Origin: Welwitschia mirabilis
Taxonomy: Eukaryota > Gnetophyta > Gnetopsida > Welwitschiales
Assembly (NCBI GenBank): GCA_051453625.1
Contig: JBOZIK010000001.1
Span: forward strand, 284,540,863 to 284,565,200
Length of the DNA stretch: 24,338 nucleotides
Reading direction: 5' to 3'
Shown: positions 11,988 through 20,700 of the stretch, one piece after another
Position numbering within the stretch: the stretch's first letter is position 1
Layout of the letters: every line of letters starts with the position of its first letter
The notes under the pieces: model-generated
Database searches by the model: none
What the model was told of the DNA's origin: nothing
Seen by the model: only the letters and a program-made list of their open reading frames with translations
Made by a program: the position numbers and the translations under genes

Positions 11988-12330
11988 ACAAATTAGGGGA
12001 AAAAACTCACTTTCAATCAAGGGTGTCTTTCCAGCTAGAAGAAGAACATTGACATGAACAATTTTATGAGTTGAACAAAAAAGACAATAATGCACTTCTT
12101 ACAATGACTTGGTTAGGGCAACTCAGGGCAGTTAATAACTTAGTCACTTAATGAGATTTCCTACTAACACAAAGACAAGATTATTGTTCTTACAGGAAGA
12201 GTTGGGGGAACCAAGTTTCTATCATCTCCTTTAAAGAATGTCAAAATCCCATCAGAGATGAAGCCAAAACGTTTCTCGTATCAGTGGATAAATCTAGAAA
12301 CTCGGTATCATACCTTATAAGGAAATTAGT

Positions 12331-12620
12331 GTCTTTCTAGATGTGTTTCAAGAACCTAGAGGATCACTTTCAAAAAGAGCAGTAAGACACAATATTGACC
12401 TCAAGTTAGGAGCCACCCATACACCAAGGCATCCTACAAACTTTCCACTATGTAACTAGTTGATTTGAAAGCCCACATAGAAGGGTTACTAGCAGAAGAA
12501 AAGATCAAACCCAATTGTTTGCCATGGAAAACATGTGATCTTTATCAGAAATAAGGATGACAACAATGCTTATGTGTCAATTATCAAGGCCTATATAAGC
12601 CTTTGAGTAGGCAACTACGG
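12331..12620 (+). pseudogene. Ty3/gypsy reverse-transcriptase fragment, broken
   Basis: The sequence is read in pieces. Frame 1 from 12331 gives a Leu-Asp-Val-Phe-Gln-Glu start, then Lys-Arg-Ala-Val and His-Asn-Ile-Asp-Leu-Lys-Leu-Gly-Ala, the order found just upstream of the palm in Ty3/gypsy RT, and ends at a stop at 12457. The reading then moves to frame 3 at 12459 (Leu-Lys-Ala-His-Ile-Glu-Gly-Leu-Leu-Ala-Glu-Glu-Lys-Ile-Lys-Pro). The family's 'V-F-hydrophobic-R-N-K-D-D' strand appears in frame 1 at 12535-12560. Cys-Val-Asn-Tyr-Gln-Gly-Leu and a Pro-Leu-Ser-Arg-Gln-Leu segment follow in frame 3 from 12573. In-frame stops at 12552 and 12558 add to the frame changes. Only the N-terminal part of RT is present; the YxDD segment, RNase H, integrase and LTRs are not recognisable nearby. 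Family knowledge supports Ty3/gypsy over copia; the clade is unknown. Confidence 0.65.
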
Positions 12621-13085
12621 GTGGAATGGAATATCTAGGACAAGAGGGGCTGCTTGACCCTAAAGGGGTAAAGATATTTGTTATAAGAGTTCACATTAAA
12701 TTGCGAAGTTAAGAATTATTTAGTGAGGCATTAACATATAAAGCAAAAAGATAAAAATGTAAGAAATAATTAGATTTCAAAAGATGTAATGTTAGGTTTC
12801 ATATCTTTCATAGGTTTAAGAGAGTAAGAGCTATACACACAAAAATTATCCCCATAAAAATTCTTATTAATGTATTTTCCAATGTTGGCTACATTACGCA
12901 CGTTCAGCAAGTCCACACCAAAATCCATCCTTAGGGCTAGGATGTGCTTCTCATGCCATGTTGTCGGCAATGAGAATATATATGACTGCCTCCACTTTCA
13001 GTGGTTTGCTTGGTGGAATCCCTCTGCAAGTGAAAGATTGGCGGAAAATTACTCATGAGGAAAACCAACAAATTAAGAAGAAATG

Positions 13086-13279
13086 GGTAAGAAGGTCATT
13101 TGCATAGCAGAAAATAGGGCTCTTTCTTCTCCAATGGATGCTTCTCTTTGCCTTTGAGGTTTCTACCACAAAAATCCCCGATGTCTTATGGGCTTTCTTG
13201 TCTTTTCTGCTTTTACTGCTTTTTCATGCTAGTTGTTCTTATTGTTACAAATGTGCATAAACTCTAATTTTTTGCAGCA
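13086..13279 (+). repeat. 5' LTR fragment (R-U5) of the TRIM-like element
   Basis: It matches the 3' LTR from 13882 to 14079. Shared landmarks include CATTTGCATA, AGCTCTTTCTTCTCC versus GGCTCTTTCTTCTCC, CTTTTTCATGCT and TTGTTAC, and both ends finish in CA. Upstream of 13086 all similarity to the 3' LTR stops, so the U3 promoter part is missing. The break falls 31 bases after the position equivalent to the TATA box of the 3' LTR. Confidence 0.65.
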
Positions 13280-13291
13280 AATATCAAAGTA
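13280..13291 (+). promoter_or_regulatory. Decayed primer-binding site (initiator tRNA-Met type)
   Basis: AATATCAAAGTA immediately follows the LTR terminus. Against the plant copia primer-binding consensus GGTATCAGAGCA it differs at four positions, and all four are transitions (three G-to-A, one C-to-T). Placement directly after the CA end of the LTR is the expected one. Confidence 0.55.
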
Positions 13292-13647
13292 GTATGTTTT
13301 GGTCCTTGTGTTTTAGCAATTGCATAAGCTAGGAAGTAGCATAGAGGTCTAGAGAAGGCGGATCTAGGGTTTTTCGTCGTATTTAGCCATATTGGTCCAC
13401 CACAAAGATTGGAGTAGATCTCTGAGGACATGCAGTGTGAACTTGGAGGAACTGCAACTTCACTGAAAGCTGTCGTTGATTGAGTTTTCTTTCCTTAGAT
13501 TCTTGGTTAAGTTTGGGCAAGGATGTTTTACTCTTGTTGATGGTTGTTTCAGTGGGAAGTACCACTGTAGCAAGATGGTATGCAATGCTGAAGATTAGAT
13601 CAGTATTCCAGTTGCTTCACATACATGGAGAAGGCAAATTTGTCTTC

Positions 13648-13655
13648 AAGTGGGA
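13648..13655 (+). other. Polypurine tract of the TRIM-like element
   Basis: AAGTGGGA precedes TTGTTAGAG, the classic copia arrangement of an AAGTGGGA-type tract next to a TGTT(G/A)GA LTR start. It would have primed plus-strand synthesis. Confidence 0.65.
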
Positions 13656-13656
13656 T

Positions 13657-14079
13657 TGTTAGAGTTCGAAGCCACATCTTGTGTTTAAACTTTTCTGTAA
13701 TGTTGAAAAGGAGGATTAGCTTTTATAGTCCATTTAAACGTTGTAATTAAAAATATAAGTGAGATAGATAAGTAAATGGCAAAGCAAGACACATAATTAT
13801 ATGGAGGGTTAGATTTAGGATTTTAATTTCTTGGGTTAAAATCCTCCTCCTATAAAGGACTTGGGTCCTTGCATATTGTTTGGCGGCAAGTTCATTTGCA
13901 TAATAGATAATAGAGCTCTTTCTTCTCCCATGAATGTTTGCCTTTGCCTCCCCTAAGGGTTTTACCATGTAAATCTGCAGTGTCTTGTGGATCTTCTTGT
14001 CTTTTTTGTTTTTTGTGCTTTTTCATGCTTCATTGTTCTTGTTGTTACCGTTACTCATAGGCTCTGATTTGTCACAACA
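13657..14079 (+). repeat. 3' LTR of the TRIM-like element
   Basis: It starts TGTTAGAG directly after the polypurine tract and ends CACAACA, giving the TG...CA ends of LTRs. Inside are a TATA box at 13851 and a U5 motif GGGTTTTACCATGTAAATCT from 13957 that resembles the LTR-end piece at 22097. No target-site duplication can be tested because the 5' LTR lacks its outer end. Confidence 0.7.
13851..13856 (+). promoter_or_regulatory. TATA box in the 3' LTR
   Basis: TATAAA follows a TCCTCC run and lies about 31 bases before the point where the 5' LTR copy begins. This is the normal TATA-to-start distance, so transcription probably began near 13880 in the LTR. Confidence 0.5.
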
Positions 14080-14531
14080 GTTTTAGTCCGAATCCCTACT
14101 CCTCCAAACGTTGATCTTTAACTTATGTCATCTTTATATTCAAACTTTGTTATAAAGTTTTTAATAGATATTTTAGTTGATTACAATGCTTTTCATCCTT
14201 TTGGCCTTCTCCTCTTTGCCTTATTCATAACTTTGCATTTCATTTTCATATTTTATTTCTTCCTTTGAGAAGACTCCATCGTTATGAAGAAGCCTCTCCA
14301 TACCCATCCTTCCCATTCAAGTAGGCCTTCCTAAGGCTCTTCCTTACCAATGCTTCCATGTTTTGCCTTGCCTCTATGTTTCGGCAACCAATTTAGGGAA
14401 AATGGGGTAGAGTTCATACATGAGGTAGGGTGTCATTTGGAAGAGAAAAAACGTTTTGGGGTAATGCCCTAAGGCTAGATAAGAGGGACAAGGTAGGCAT
14501 TGTGTTAGAGAACCAAGAAGGATTAAGGCGT

Positions 14532-14573
14532 ACAGGAAGAGAAGAATATCACAGAAGAAGAGAAGAATATCAC
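14532..14573 (+). repeat. 21-bp purine-rich tandem duplication
   Basis: The string GAAGAGAAGAATATCAC occurs twice with a period of 21 bases. It looks like local replication slippage. Confidence 0.75.
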
Positions 14574-14622
14574 ACAAAAGATGAGTGAACAGGATAGGAG
14601 AGTGAGCTGAGTATTAAAAGCG

Positions 14623-14635
14623 AAAAAAAAAAAAA
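14623..14635 (+). repeat. Poly(A) run of 13
   Basis: An uninterrupted A13 run. It could be the tail of a retroposed sequence on the + strand, but nothing upstream is recognisable as such. Confidence 0.6.
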
Positions 14636-15309
14636 GGAAAAGGTTTGAATAGGTATCAAGAGTAGAGCATAGGGTAAAAGGTCAAGAAGATTCACAAGGG
14701 CTGGCATTGTCCTTGGGCAATGCTTTAGACTTGATGGAGGCAAGTCAAGAAGCCTAAGGGAGTTGGTGTAATGGACATATGGAACAGAACGACCAGATAA
14801 AAAGTGCTTAAGGAAAGTAGCATAGGAGTATTCCAATGGGCAATGCACTAATGCAAAGCAAAGGGGTTCAAGAAGGAGTCATTACTCGTAAACAATGACT
14901 TTGATGAATAAGATAAAGGAACTTGGATATCATGAGGGAGAATTGTCTTAAAAACTACCCTTAGGGAAAGACGCCAAGGTTTGAAGATAATGAATTTTGA
15001 ATGAAGAAAGGAGAGACGATGGTAGAAAATGTGGTCTAGCAAAAGGAGGAAGTGTCTAAAACCTGTTTTTGAAGTCATGTAAGGAACAATAGTTATTGCA
15101 AGTAAGACTCCATCCTTGTCTTGGTTTCTGTACTCCTCTTTTAATCCTTAAATATTTATTCAATGCTTTTTATGGTTCTGAGTGAACATGTCATGAAGAG
15201 AGTGTTATTGTCATGTTTATAGCTTAAGCTCTCTACAATTCTCTTTAGTGAAAGGGAAGGAGATAGCGGTTAAGCTGCATTCCTTTAACATTCTTTCATA
15301 CAGTGCTTT

Positions 15310-15390
15310 CCTCTCTCTCTCTCTCTCTCTCTCTGTCTGTCTGTCTCTCTGTCTGTCTCTCTGTCTCTCTGTCTCTCTTTGTCTCTCTTT
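15310..15390 (+). repeat. Compound (CT)n / (CTGT)n microsatellite
   Basis: A run of eleven CT units passes into CTGT, CTGTCTCT and TTGTCTCT units over about 80 bases. The gradation from pure CT to interrupted units is typical of an expanding simple repeat. A 76-codon frame across it (15248-15478) encodes only Ser/Leu/Cys low complexity and is not a gene. Confidence 0.9.
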
Positions 15391-17480
15391 AAACTTCCCT
15401 TATCAATACAACATCTTTATATTTGAAATCTTATGCCTAAGCCCTCAAAGGAGAGTAAATCCATTAATTAAACATTGAATGGTATTTCTGCTTCTTTTTC
15501 TTTTGAAAGCTCCACATTGATTGATGGCTAACTCTAGGTACTACTTCTATGACAAGTATGGACTGCTTAGCCAACCACACTTGATTTCCTTACATACTTT
15601 GTAAAGAAACAATCTGCCCAAACCATTAAGTAGATATTCAAGGCTAGGAAACTTAGCTATTGGACACCCATAAAAACAAGACTTGAGATGAGGATTGTGA
15701 AGGTAGGAACATGGAAACACTAATGTGGCGATGATGTCTGAAAAAAAATGTGCTCTCATTTTCAGTGCCACCTATTTCATTTCTTTAGACAACAACAAGC
15801 CATATGTCATTAGAAATAGTCAAGTGACTATAACAAAGCTAGAAATTTTCTACCTCTTTGTAGTGTTAGAGTATTAGAAGAAAGGCATAGAAACAAATAA
15901 AACAATAACAGTAAGTTGTTTTCCCCTTCTAATTTGGAAAATAAATATGTAAAAAGCTAATCTACATGGAAGTGCTTCAATAAGAAAACTTCCTTTGATT
16001 TGAACACAAGGTACCAAAATGATTTGCAAAATAAAAAAGAAAAGAAAAGAAAAGATGATATGCTTCCTAAAATAATGAATAGGAGAAGAATGTAAATATT
16101 TTAAATATGATCAACCAATAATCTAGATAACAAGAAAGTATATTTAATATTTGAAAAGATATTGAAACTGAGGTTTAAAGTTATAGAAAGGCTAACATAT
16201 GGAGTTATGTATCAAGGTATCAAATATAGTCCAACTTGAAAGAAAATTATCAACAAATGTTTAAGCAAAGTTGAAAGTACAAAGTAAAATGGCAAAGGAA
16301 AACTATGTTACCAGGGAAAAAATCATTCGGGTAATATTCCCAATGGAATTGCAAATGGATTTTCTGGTTCACCAAATATCGATGGCTCTAGAACTGCTAA
16401 ACCTACCATAGAAATAGATGTTTGCCTAAGGGCATAAATGACACTGATCTTGGGAAGAGATTATTCCAAAGAGCCATGTTTGTAATTCCCTAATGATAAC
16501 GTCGATCGACGACAACAGATGCTCTATTAACTAAAATGTGGGAAATATGATGCAAACAAATGGTTTTGAAAGTGGTTTCAAATGTAGCTCATAAGGAAAA
16601 CTTGTGAGACGAGCCAACAGATGATACACATATCTTCACATGTGTAGCCATCATGAACACAATTATTTGGAATAATTTAGGAGTTATTATGGATATTCCA
16701 TGCAATATCCAAGGCAATATAAATCAAAGCAATATCCATCTTATATTAAACCAGTGCTATTATACATTGTGTTTTGTATTAGCAACATACACAATGAACT
16801 TAGAATGAAACTCTGATGATGAAAGCTTGTTTGATGGATGCAGATGACGTTTGATCAATTCATGTTCTCCCCTTCACAAGATTCAAAGTAGAGAATAAAA
16901 CTTTATAAATAACAACTTTTTTTCTGAATTCGGCACCATGCATAGAAACTCCAAAACAAAAAAGAAGAAACTTAACATGGAAAAGGAAAAAGAACCCAAG
17001 AATCTTTGTAGTGAAACACATTCCAAGAGTTGTACTAGACGTCTTTATATAAGTGTTATATGTTTCCTATGATTTGTTGTACTTCAAGTATTGAATCAAA
17101 GATATGAATACAAAGAACCATCCAGTTCAAATAATGAATCAAGAAGATCTTCCATTGTATTGGGTATTAAACCCACTTTAGGAGTTTATTGAGAGCTCCA
17201 TTTTAGCATTATAGTATGCCATTGTCGGTCACAATTTTAGTGAACAGGTTGCAATTCCAGAATCCCACAATACACTTGCATTTACAATGAATTTAAGGAG
17301 CAACCCTGTACCAATTGCTTGTGGTTTACCTCACCAAGTCAGGCTGGAATTAATTTCATCAATTGCTTCTCAATTCAAACACAACAGGATCCTAATATTG
17401 AGCATTGAAATTTTGGCCAAGTACATCAAAATTTTAAAACTGGGCATTGAAATCTGAAGCATAGAAAAAATTGGCTGATG
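15391..17480. other. AT-rich spacer, no supportable gene
   Basis: No frame longer than 74 codons and no recognised domain. A short stretch near 16320-16440 reads for some 40 codons with an unremarkable composition but no homology that I can name. Confidence 0.5.
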
Positions 17481-17690
17481 TATCTCCTATTCCTACTTCT
17501 TAGCCTTGATCCTTTCCTTTGTTCACACTTATTTTCTAAGTCAAACAACCCTATCTCCTATTCCTGCTTCTTAGCCTTGATCCTTTCCTTGATTCTCACC
17601 CATTTTCTATTACTTCCCTAAGTTAAACAACCCTATTTCCTATTCCTACTTCATAGCCTTGATCCTTTCCTTTATTCACACCTATGACTT
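17481..17690. repeat. Three-copy tandem repeat, 71/82-bp unit
   Basis: Units start at 17481, 17552 and 17634, each with TAT(C/T)TCCTATTCCT(A/G)CTTC, then TAGCCTTGATCCTTTCCTT. The junctions at the ends of units 1 and 2 share TCAAACAACCC and TTAAACAACCC. Unit 2 is about 11 bases longer because of an extra TATTACTTCCC-like insertion. Unit 3 breaks off after the TTCACACCTAT equivalent. The copies differ at few positions, so this array is younger than the transposon relics around it. Confidence 0.85.
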
Positions 17691-18080
17691 TATCCTTGTT
17701 TTATTTTCGACCATATGTATTCTTATAAAAGGGAAATGGAGAAAGATGATGAATAGAAGTTGGACATGAACAGAAGTGCAAGTTTTTTAACAGAAAAAGC
17801 AGCACTAAAACAGCCATTTCCAGGTTCAAGAAAATCATTAGCCTCTGAGAGAGAAGGCCTGTTTGAAGTGATGATGTTGGTGGTTCTAAGGGACAACTTT
17901 CACCCTTGATGTGCATGAATTTCCATATTCACATTTGTATGACAGTGACTTATTTATTTGTTTGTTTGTATTCCTCTCTCATTTCTAGAATTGGTCTTGA
18001 TTATGAAAAGAAATATTACAACATGCATTGAATTTCCAGAATGCACTCTTATGACAGTGGCATTTTGTGTTGATGAAAAG

Positions 18081-18381
18081 NNNNNNNNNNNNNNNNNNNN
18101 NNNNNNNNNNNNNNNNNNNNNNNNNNNNNNNNNNNNNNNNNNNNNNNNNNNNNNNNNNNNNNNNNNNNNNNNNNNNNNNNNNNNNNNNNNNNNNNNNNNN
18201 NNNNNNNNNNNNNNNNNNNNNNNNNNNNNNNNNNNNNNNNNNNNNNNNNNNNNNNNNNNNNNNNNNNNNNNNNNNNNNNNNNNNNNNNNNNNNNNNNNNN
18301 NNNNNNNNNNNNNNNNNNNNNNNNNNNNNNNNNNNNNNNNNNNNNNNNNNNNNNNNNNNNNNNNNNNNNNNNNNNNNNNNN
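18081..18381. other. Assembly gap (301 N)
   Basis: All bases are N. The 5' LTR of the copia element should lie mainly here, because its primer-binding site follows about 50 bases after the gap. Confidence 0.95.
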
Positions 18382-18431
18382 GGGGTACTAGGTAACCACT
18401 ACATTTTGGGTCCTAAAAGTGGGCTACAACT

Positions 18432-18442
18432 TGGTATCAGAG
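18432..18442 (+). promoter_or_regulatory. Primer-binding site, initiator tRNA-Met
   Basis: TGGTATCAGAG is complementary to the 3' end of plant initiator tRNA-Met and is the standard copia primer site. It lies 3 bases after a possible LTR terminus (CTACA, ending at 18428) and 12 bases before the gag start codon. Confidence 0.9.
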
Positions 18443-18454
18443 TAATACAGGCTT

Positions 18455-18819
18455 ATGACAAAAATTAGCAGTAAAGACGAAAATAGTGGACCACCAACAT
18501 CAAATCAATGTAAGGTTGAAGGAAAGGAGGCCACCGTCGTTAAAATAGGAAAAGGTATGATACCTACTTTTGATGTTGCCAACTATGAAATTGGTAAAAT
18601 TAGAATGGAACTATTTTTGAAGGGACAAGGATTATGGCAATGCACGCAAATCGACACAGATTGTTACCCACTACAACAGAAGAAGAAATGAAGGTCTATG
18701 CAAAGACAAGAATGCAGGACAGACAAGTCATCAATACCATTTTCACCAGCATGGACAATGACCACATAAAAAGGATTGCAAGTTCTTCAAGTGCTTTTAA
18801 ATTGCAGAATGGATTAGAC
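18455..18819 (+). pseudogene. gag: gag N-terminal part (UBN2-type capsid), frameshifted
   Basis: The reading starts at ATG 18455. After about 35 variable residues comes the copia capsid opening: Ile-Pro-Thr-Phe-Asp, then Lys-Ile-Arg-Met-Glu and Leu-Lys-Gly-Gln-Gly-Leu-Trp-Gln. Gag forms the virus-like particle in the cytoplasm. The first frame stops at 18689. The homologous reading continues in another frame (Thr-Glu-Glu-Glu-Met-Lys-Val-Tyr-Ala) from about 18668, then Asp-Arg-Gln-Val-Ile-Asn-Thr-Ile-Phe, so a small indel sits at about 18665-18672. The segment runs into the gap at 18820. The 761-base gap is about the right size for the rest of gag and its zinc knuckle. Confidence 0.85.
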
Positions 18820-19580
18820 NNNNNNNNNNNNNNNNNNNNNNNNNNNNNNNNNNNNNNNNNNNNNNNNNNNNNNNNNNNNNNNNNNNNNNNNNNNNNNNNN
18901 NNNNNNNNNNNNNNNNNNNNNNNNNNNNNNNNNNNNNNNNNNNNNNNNNNNNNNNNNNNNNNNNNNNNNNNNNNNNNNNNNNNNNNNNNNNNNNNNNNNN
19001 NNNNNNNNNNNNNNNNNNNNNNNNNNNNNNNNNNNNNNNNNNNNNNNNNNNNNNNNNNNNNNNNNNNNNNNNNNNNNNNNNNNNNNNNNNNNNNNNNNNN
19101 NNNNNNNNNNNNNNNNNNNNNNNNNNNNNNNNNNNNNNNNNNNNNNNNNNNNNNNNNNNNNNNNNNNNNNNNNNNNNNNNNNNNNNNNNNNNNNNNNNNN
19201 NNNNNNNNNNNNNNNNNNNNNNNNNNNNNNNNNNNNNNNNNNNNNNNNNNNNNNNNNNNNNNNNNNNNNNNNNNNNNNNNNNNNNNNNNNNNNNNNNNNN
19301 NNNNNNNNNNNNNNNNNNNNNNNNNNNNNNNNNNNNNNNNNNNNNNNNNNNNNNNNNNNNNNNNNNNNNNNNNNNNNNNNNNNNNNNNNNNNNNNNNNNN
19401 NNNNNNNNNNNNNNNNNNNNNNNNNNNNNNNNNNNNNNNNNNNNNNNNNNNNNNNNNNNNNNNNNNNNNNNNNNNNNNNNNNNNNNNNNNNNNNNNNNNN
19501 NNNNNNNNNNNNNNNNNNNNNNNNNNNNNNNNNNNNNNNNNNNNNNNNNNNNNNNNNNNNNNNNNNNNNNNNNNNNNNNN
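18820..19580. other. Assembly gap (761 N)
   Basis: All bases are N. By position it should hold the C-terminal half of gag, including the CCHC knuckle, and the linker to protease. Any open frame reported across it is an artefact. Confidence 0.95.
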
Positions 19581-19942
19581 TCTTTGATAGTGGTTGCTTC
19601 CATCATATGACTAATCAGAGAGATGTGTTTAAGAGTTTTTCACAGGCATATTTGGGCTTTGTTGAATTTGGTGGAGCAATAGGGCACATAGAAGGCTATG
19701 GGACAATTGCACCTAAGGACAAAAATGATAATGAGTTTTCAATTGATGATGTGTACTTTGTTCCAAATTTGCATGACAACTTGATTAGTTTAGGTCAATT
19801 GGAACAAAATGGTTATGAGGTGCTAATTAAGAATTCTAAGTGCATTGTTAAAAGAGACGATAAAATTTTGGAAGTGCCCAGATCAACTAACAATATGTAT
19901 AAGGTTGAATTCCAGAAGGGATTAATTTCTAATGATGAATAA
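19581..19942 (+). pseudogene. pol: copia protease and start of the pre-integrase region
   Basis: Immediately after the gap the frame reads Phe-Asp-Ser-Gly-Cys-Phe-His-His-Met-Thr. This is the aspartic protease active site of copia elements (Asp-Ser-Gly at 19586-19594), normally followed by Ser-His-His; here Phe replaces that Ser. A Val-Tyr-Phe-Val-Pro-Asn-Leu segment and Asp-Asn-Leu-Ile-Ser-Leu-Gly-Gln-Leu follow, the usual C-terminal protease landmarks. The frame ends at a TAA (19940-19942) just before the integrase zinc domain, which continues in the same frame. A TAA here can come from a CAA or GAA codon. The enzyme would have cleaved the Gag-Pol polyprotein. Its N-terminus is hidden in the gap. 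Confidence 0.9.
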
Positions 19943-20700
19943 TTTTGGACTTGGCATCATAGACTTGGGCAAATTTCAGGAAATCATATGCATCAAATGG
20001 CAGAAAAGCAGATGGTAAACGATATACCTTTATTTTCACTTTGAGATACTTCCTCATGTAAGAGTTGCATAGAAGGAAAGCAAGTTAGAGTTTCCTTTCC
20101 GCCTGTTGATAAAAGATCTAGCCAACTACTTTCCTTGGTGTATTCTGATATTTGTGGTCCTCTCAGAACAGAAAGTTTTAATGGCAGTAGTTATTTTATT
20201 ACCTTCATTGATAATCATTCTAGATTTTGTTATGTATTTGTTATAAAGTATAGAACTCAAGCCTTAGCATATTTTCAGATGTACTAAAAGATGGTTGAAA
20301 GACAAATAGGATGCAAAATTAAAACCTTACGAACTCATAGGGTTGGTCCATACATTTCACATGTTTTTAATGATTATTTGAGAAAACGTGGAATTGTGCA
20401 TCAGGTTACTACTAGTTACATCCCTCAGCAAAATGGAGTGAAATAGAATATTAATGAATATGGCTAGATCTATGATGTTGGATGTAGGTTTGAGCAAAAG
20501 TTTTTGGGGCGAAGTCATACATATAACAAATTATATACAAAACAGGGCAATTACAAAGAATTTGAAGAATTCAACACCTTATGAAATGTGGTATGGTATA
20601 AAACCAATCTATCTCATTTAAAGATTTTTGGAACTAAATGTTATGTGAATATTGTAAAACTAGGTCGAGATAAGTTGGATGCCCAATCAGTTGAATGCAC
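19943..20700 (+). pseudogene. pol: copia integrase, catalytic triad destroyed
   Basis: The N-terminal zinc domain is visible: Trp-His-His-Arg-Leu-Gly, a downstream His, then Cys-Lys-Ser-Cys at 20057-20068. The first catalytic Asp is intact in Tyr-Ser-Asp-Ile-Cys-Gly-Pro (20147-20149). The second, expected in the Leu-Arg-Thr-Asp block, is His (CAT, 20336-20338). The Glu, expected 35 residues later in Gln-Asn-Gly-Val-x-Glu, is missing: 11 bases are deleted right after Gly-Val (20440), which also shifts the frame. The frame is recovered by a 1-base deletion near 20604-20606. Stops occur at 20042, 20285 and 20444. The C-terminal part (Ser-His-Leu-Lys-Ile-Phe-Gly, then Ser-Ile-Asp-Val-Gln-Phe near 20770-20795) is well preserved. 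Confidence 0.92.

Larger units (their letters stand above)
13086..14079 (+). mobile_element. TRIM-like non-coding LTR retrotransposon, 5' LTR without U3
   Basis: The element has a 5' partial LTR (13086-13279), a decayed primer-binding site (13280-13291), a 377-bp interior, a polypurine tract (13648-13655) and a complete 3' LTR (13657-14079, 423 bp, TG...CA). The two LTRs align without gaps from 13086/13882 and reach their ends at 13279/14079, so only about four bases of net indel separate them over some 195 bp. By eye they are roughly three-quarters identical. The interior has no gag or pol motif and no frame above about 60 codons, so mobilisation would have needed enzymes supplied by a related element. 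This fits the plant TRIM class (short, non-coding, LTR-bounded), although the LTR is longer than in most described TRIMs. The alternative is a full copia element that suffered a large internal deletion. Confidence 0.65.
14080..15309. other. Spacer with small repeats, no gene recognised
   Basis: Three minus-strand frames of 67 to 92 codons (between 14374 and 15078) are open but show no domain that I recognise. A 21-bp duplication ending AGAATATCAC (about 14532-14573) and a 13-base A run (14623-14635) lie here. Confidence 0.45.

Noticed and set aside
12770-12970. 66-codon minus-strand frame with a faint SET-domain-like string
   Set aside because: The expected Asn-His-Ser-Cys core is absent, and the overlapping + strand reading is at least as plausible. 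Similarity is at chance level by eye.
15248-15478. 76-codon frame across the CT microsatellite
   Set aside because: Its Ser/Leu/Cys repeats are a direct translation of CT and CTGT units, with no support as a gene.
15547-15771. 74-codon minus-strand frame
   Set aside because: A leucine-rich-repeat-like phrase is visible, but there is no repeat periodicity and no neighbouring exon.
16926-16936. GAATTCGGCAC after a T run, like the EcoRI adapter of cDNA libraries
   Set aside because: The match stops after 11 bases and the flanks are ordinary genomic AT-rich DNA, so coincidence is more likely than contamination.
18634-19606. Long open frames on both strands across 18820-19580
   Set aside because: They are open only because the gap is N; just the flanking gag and protease residues are real.
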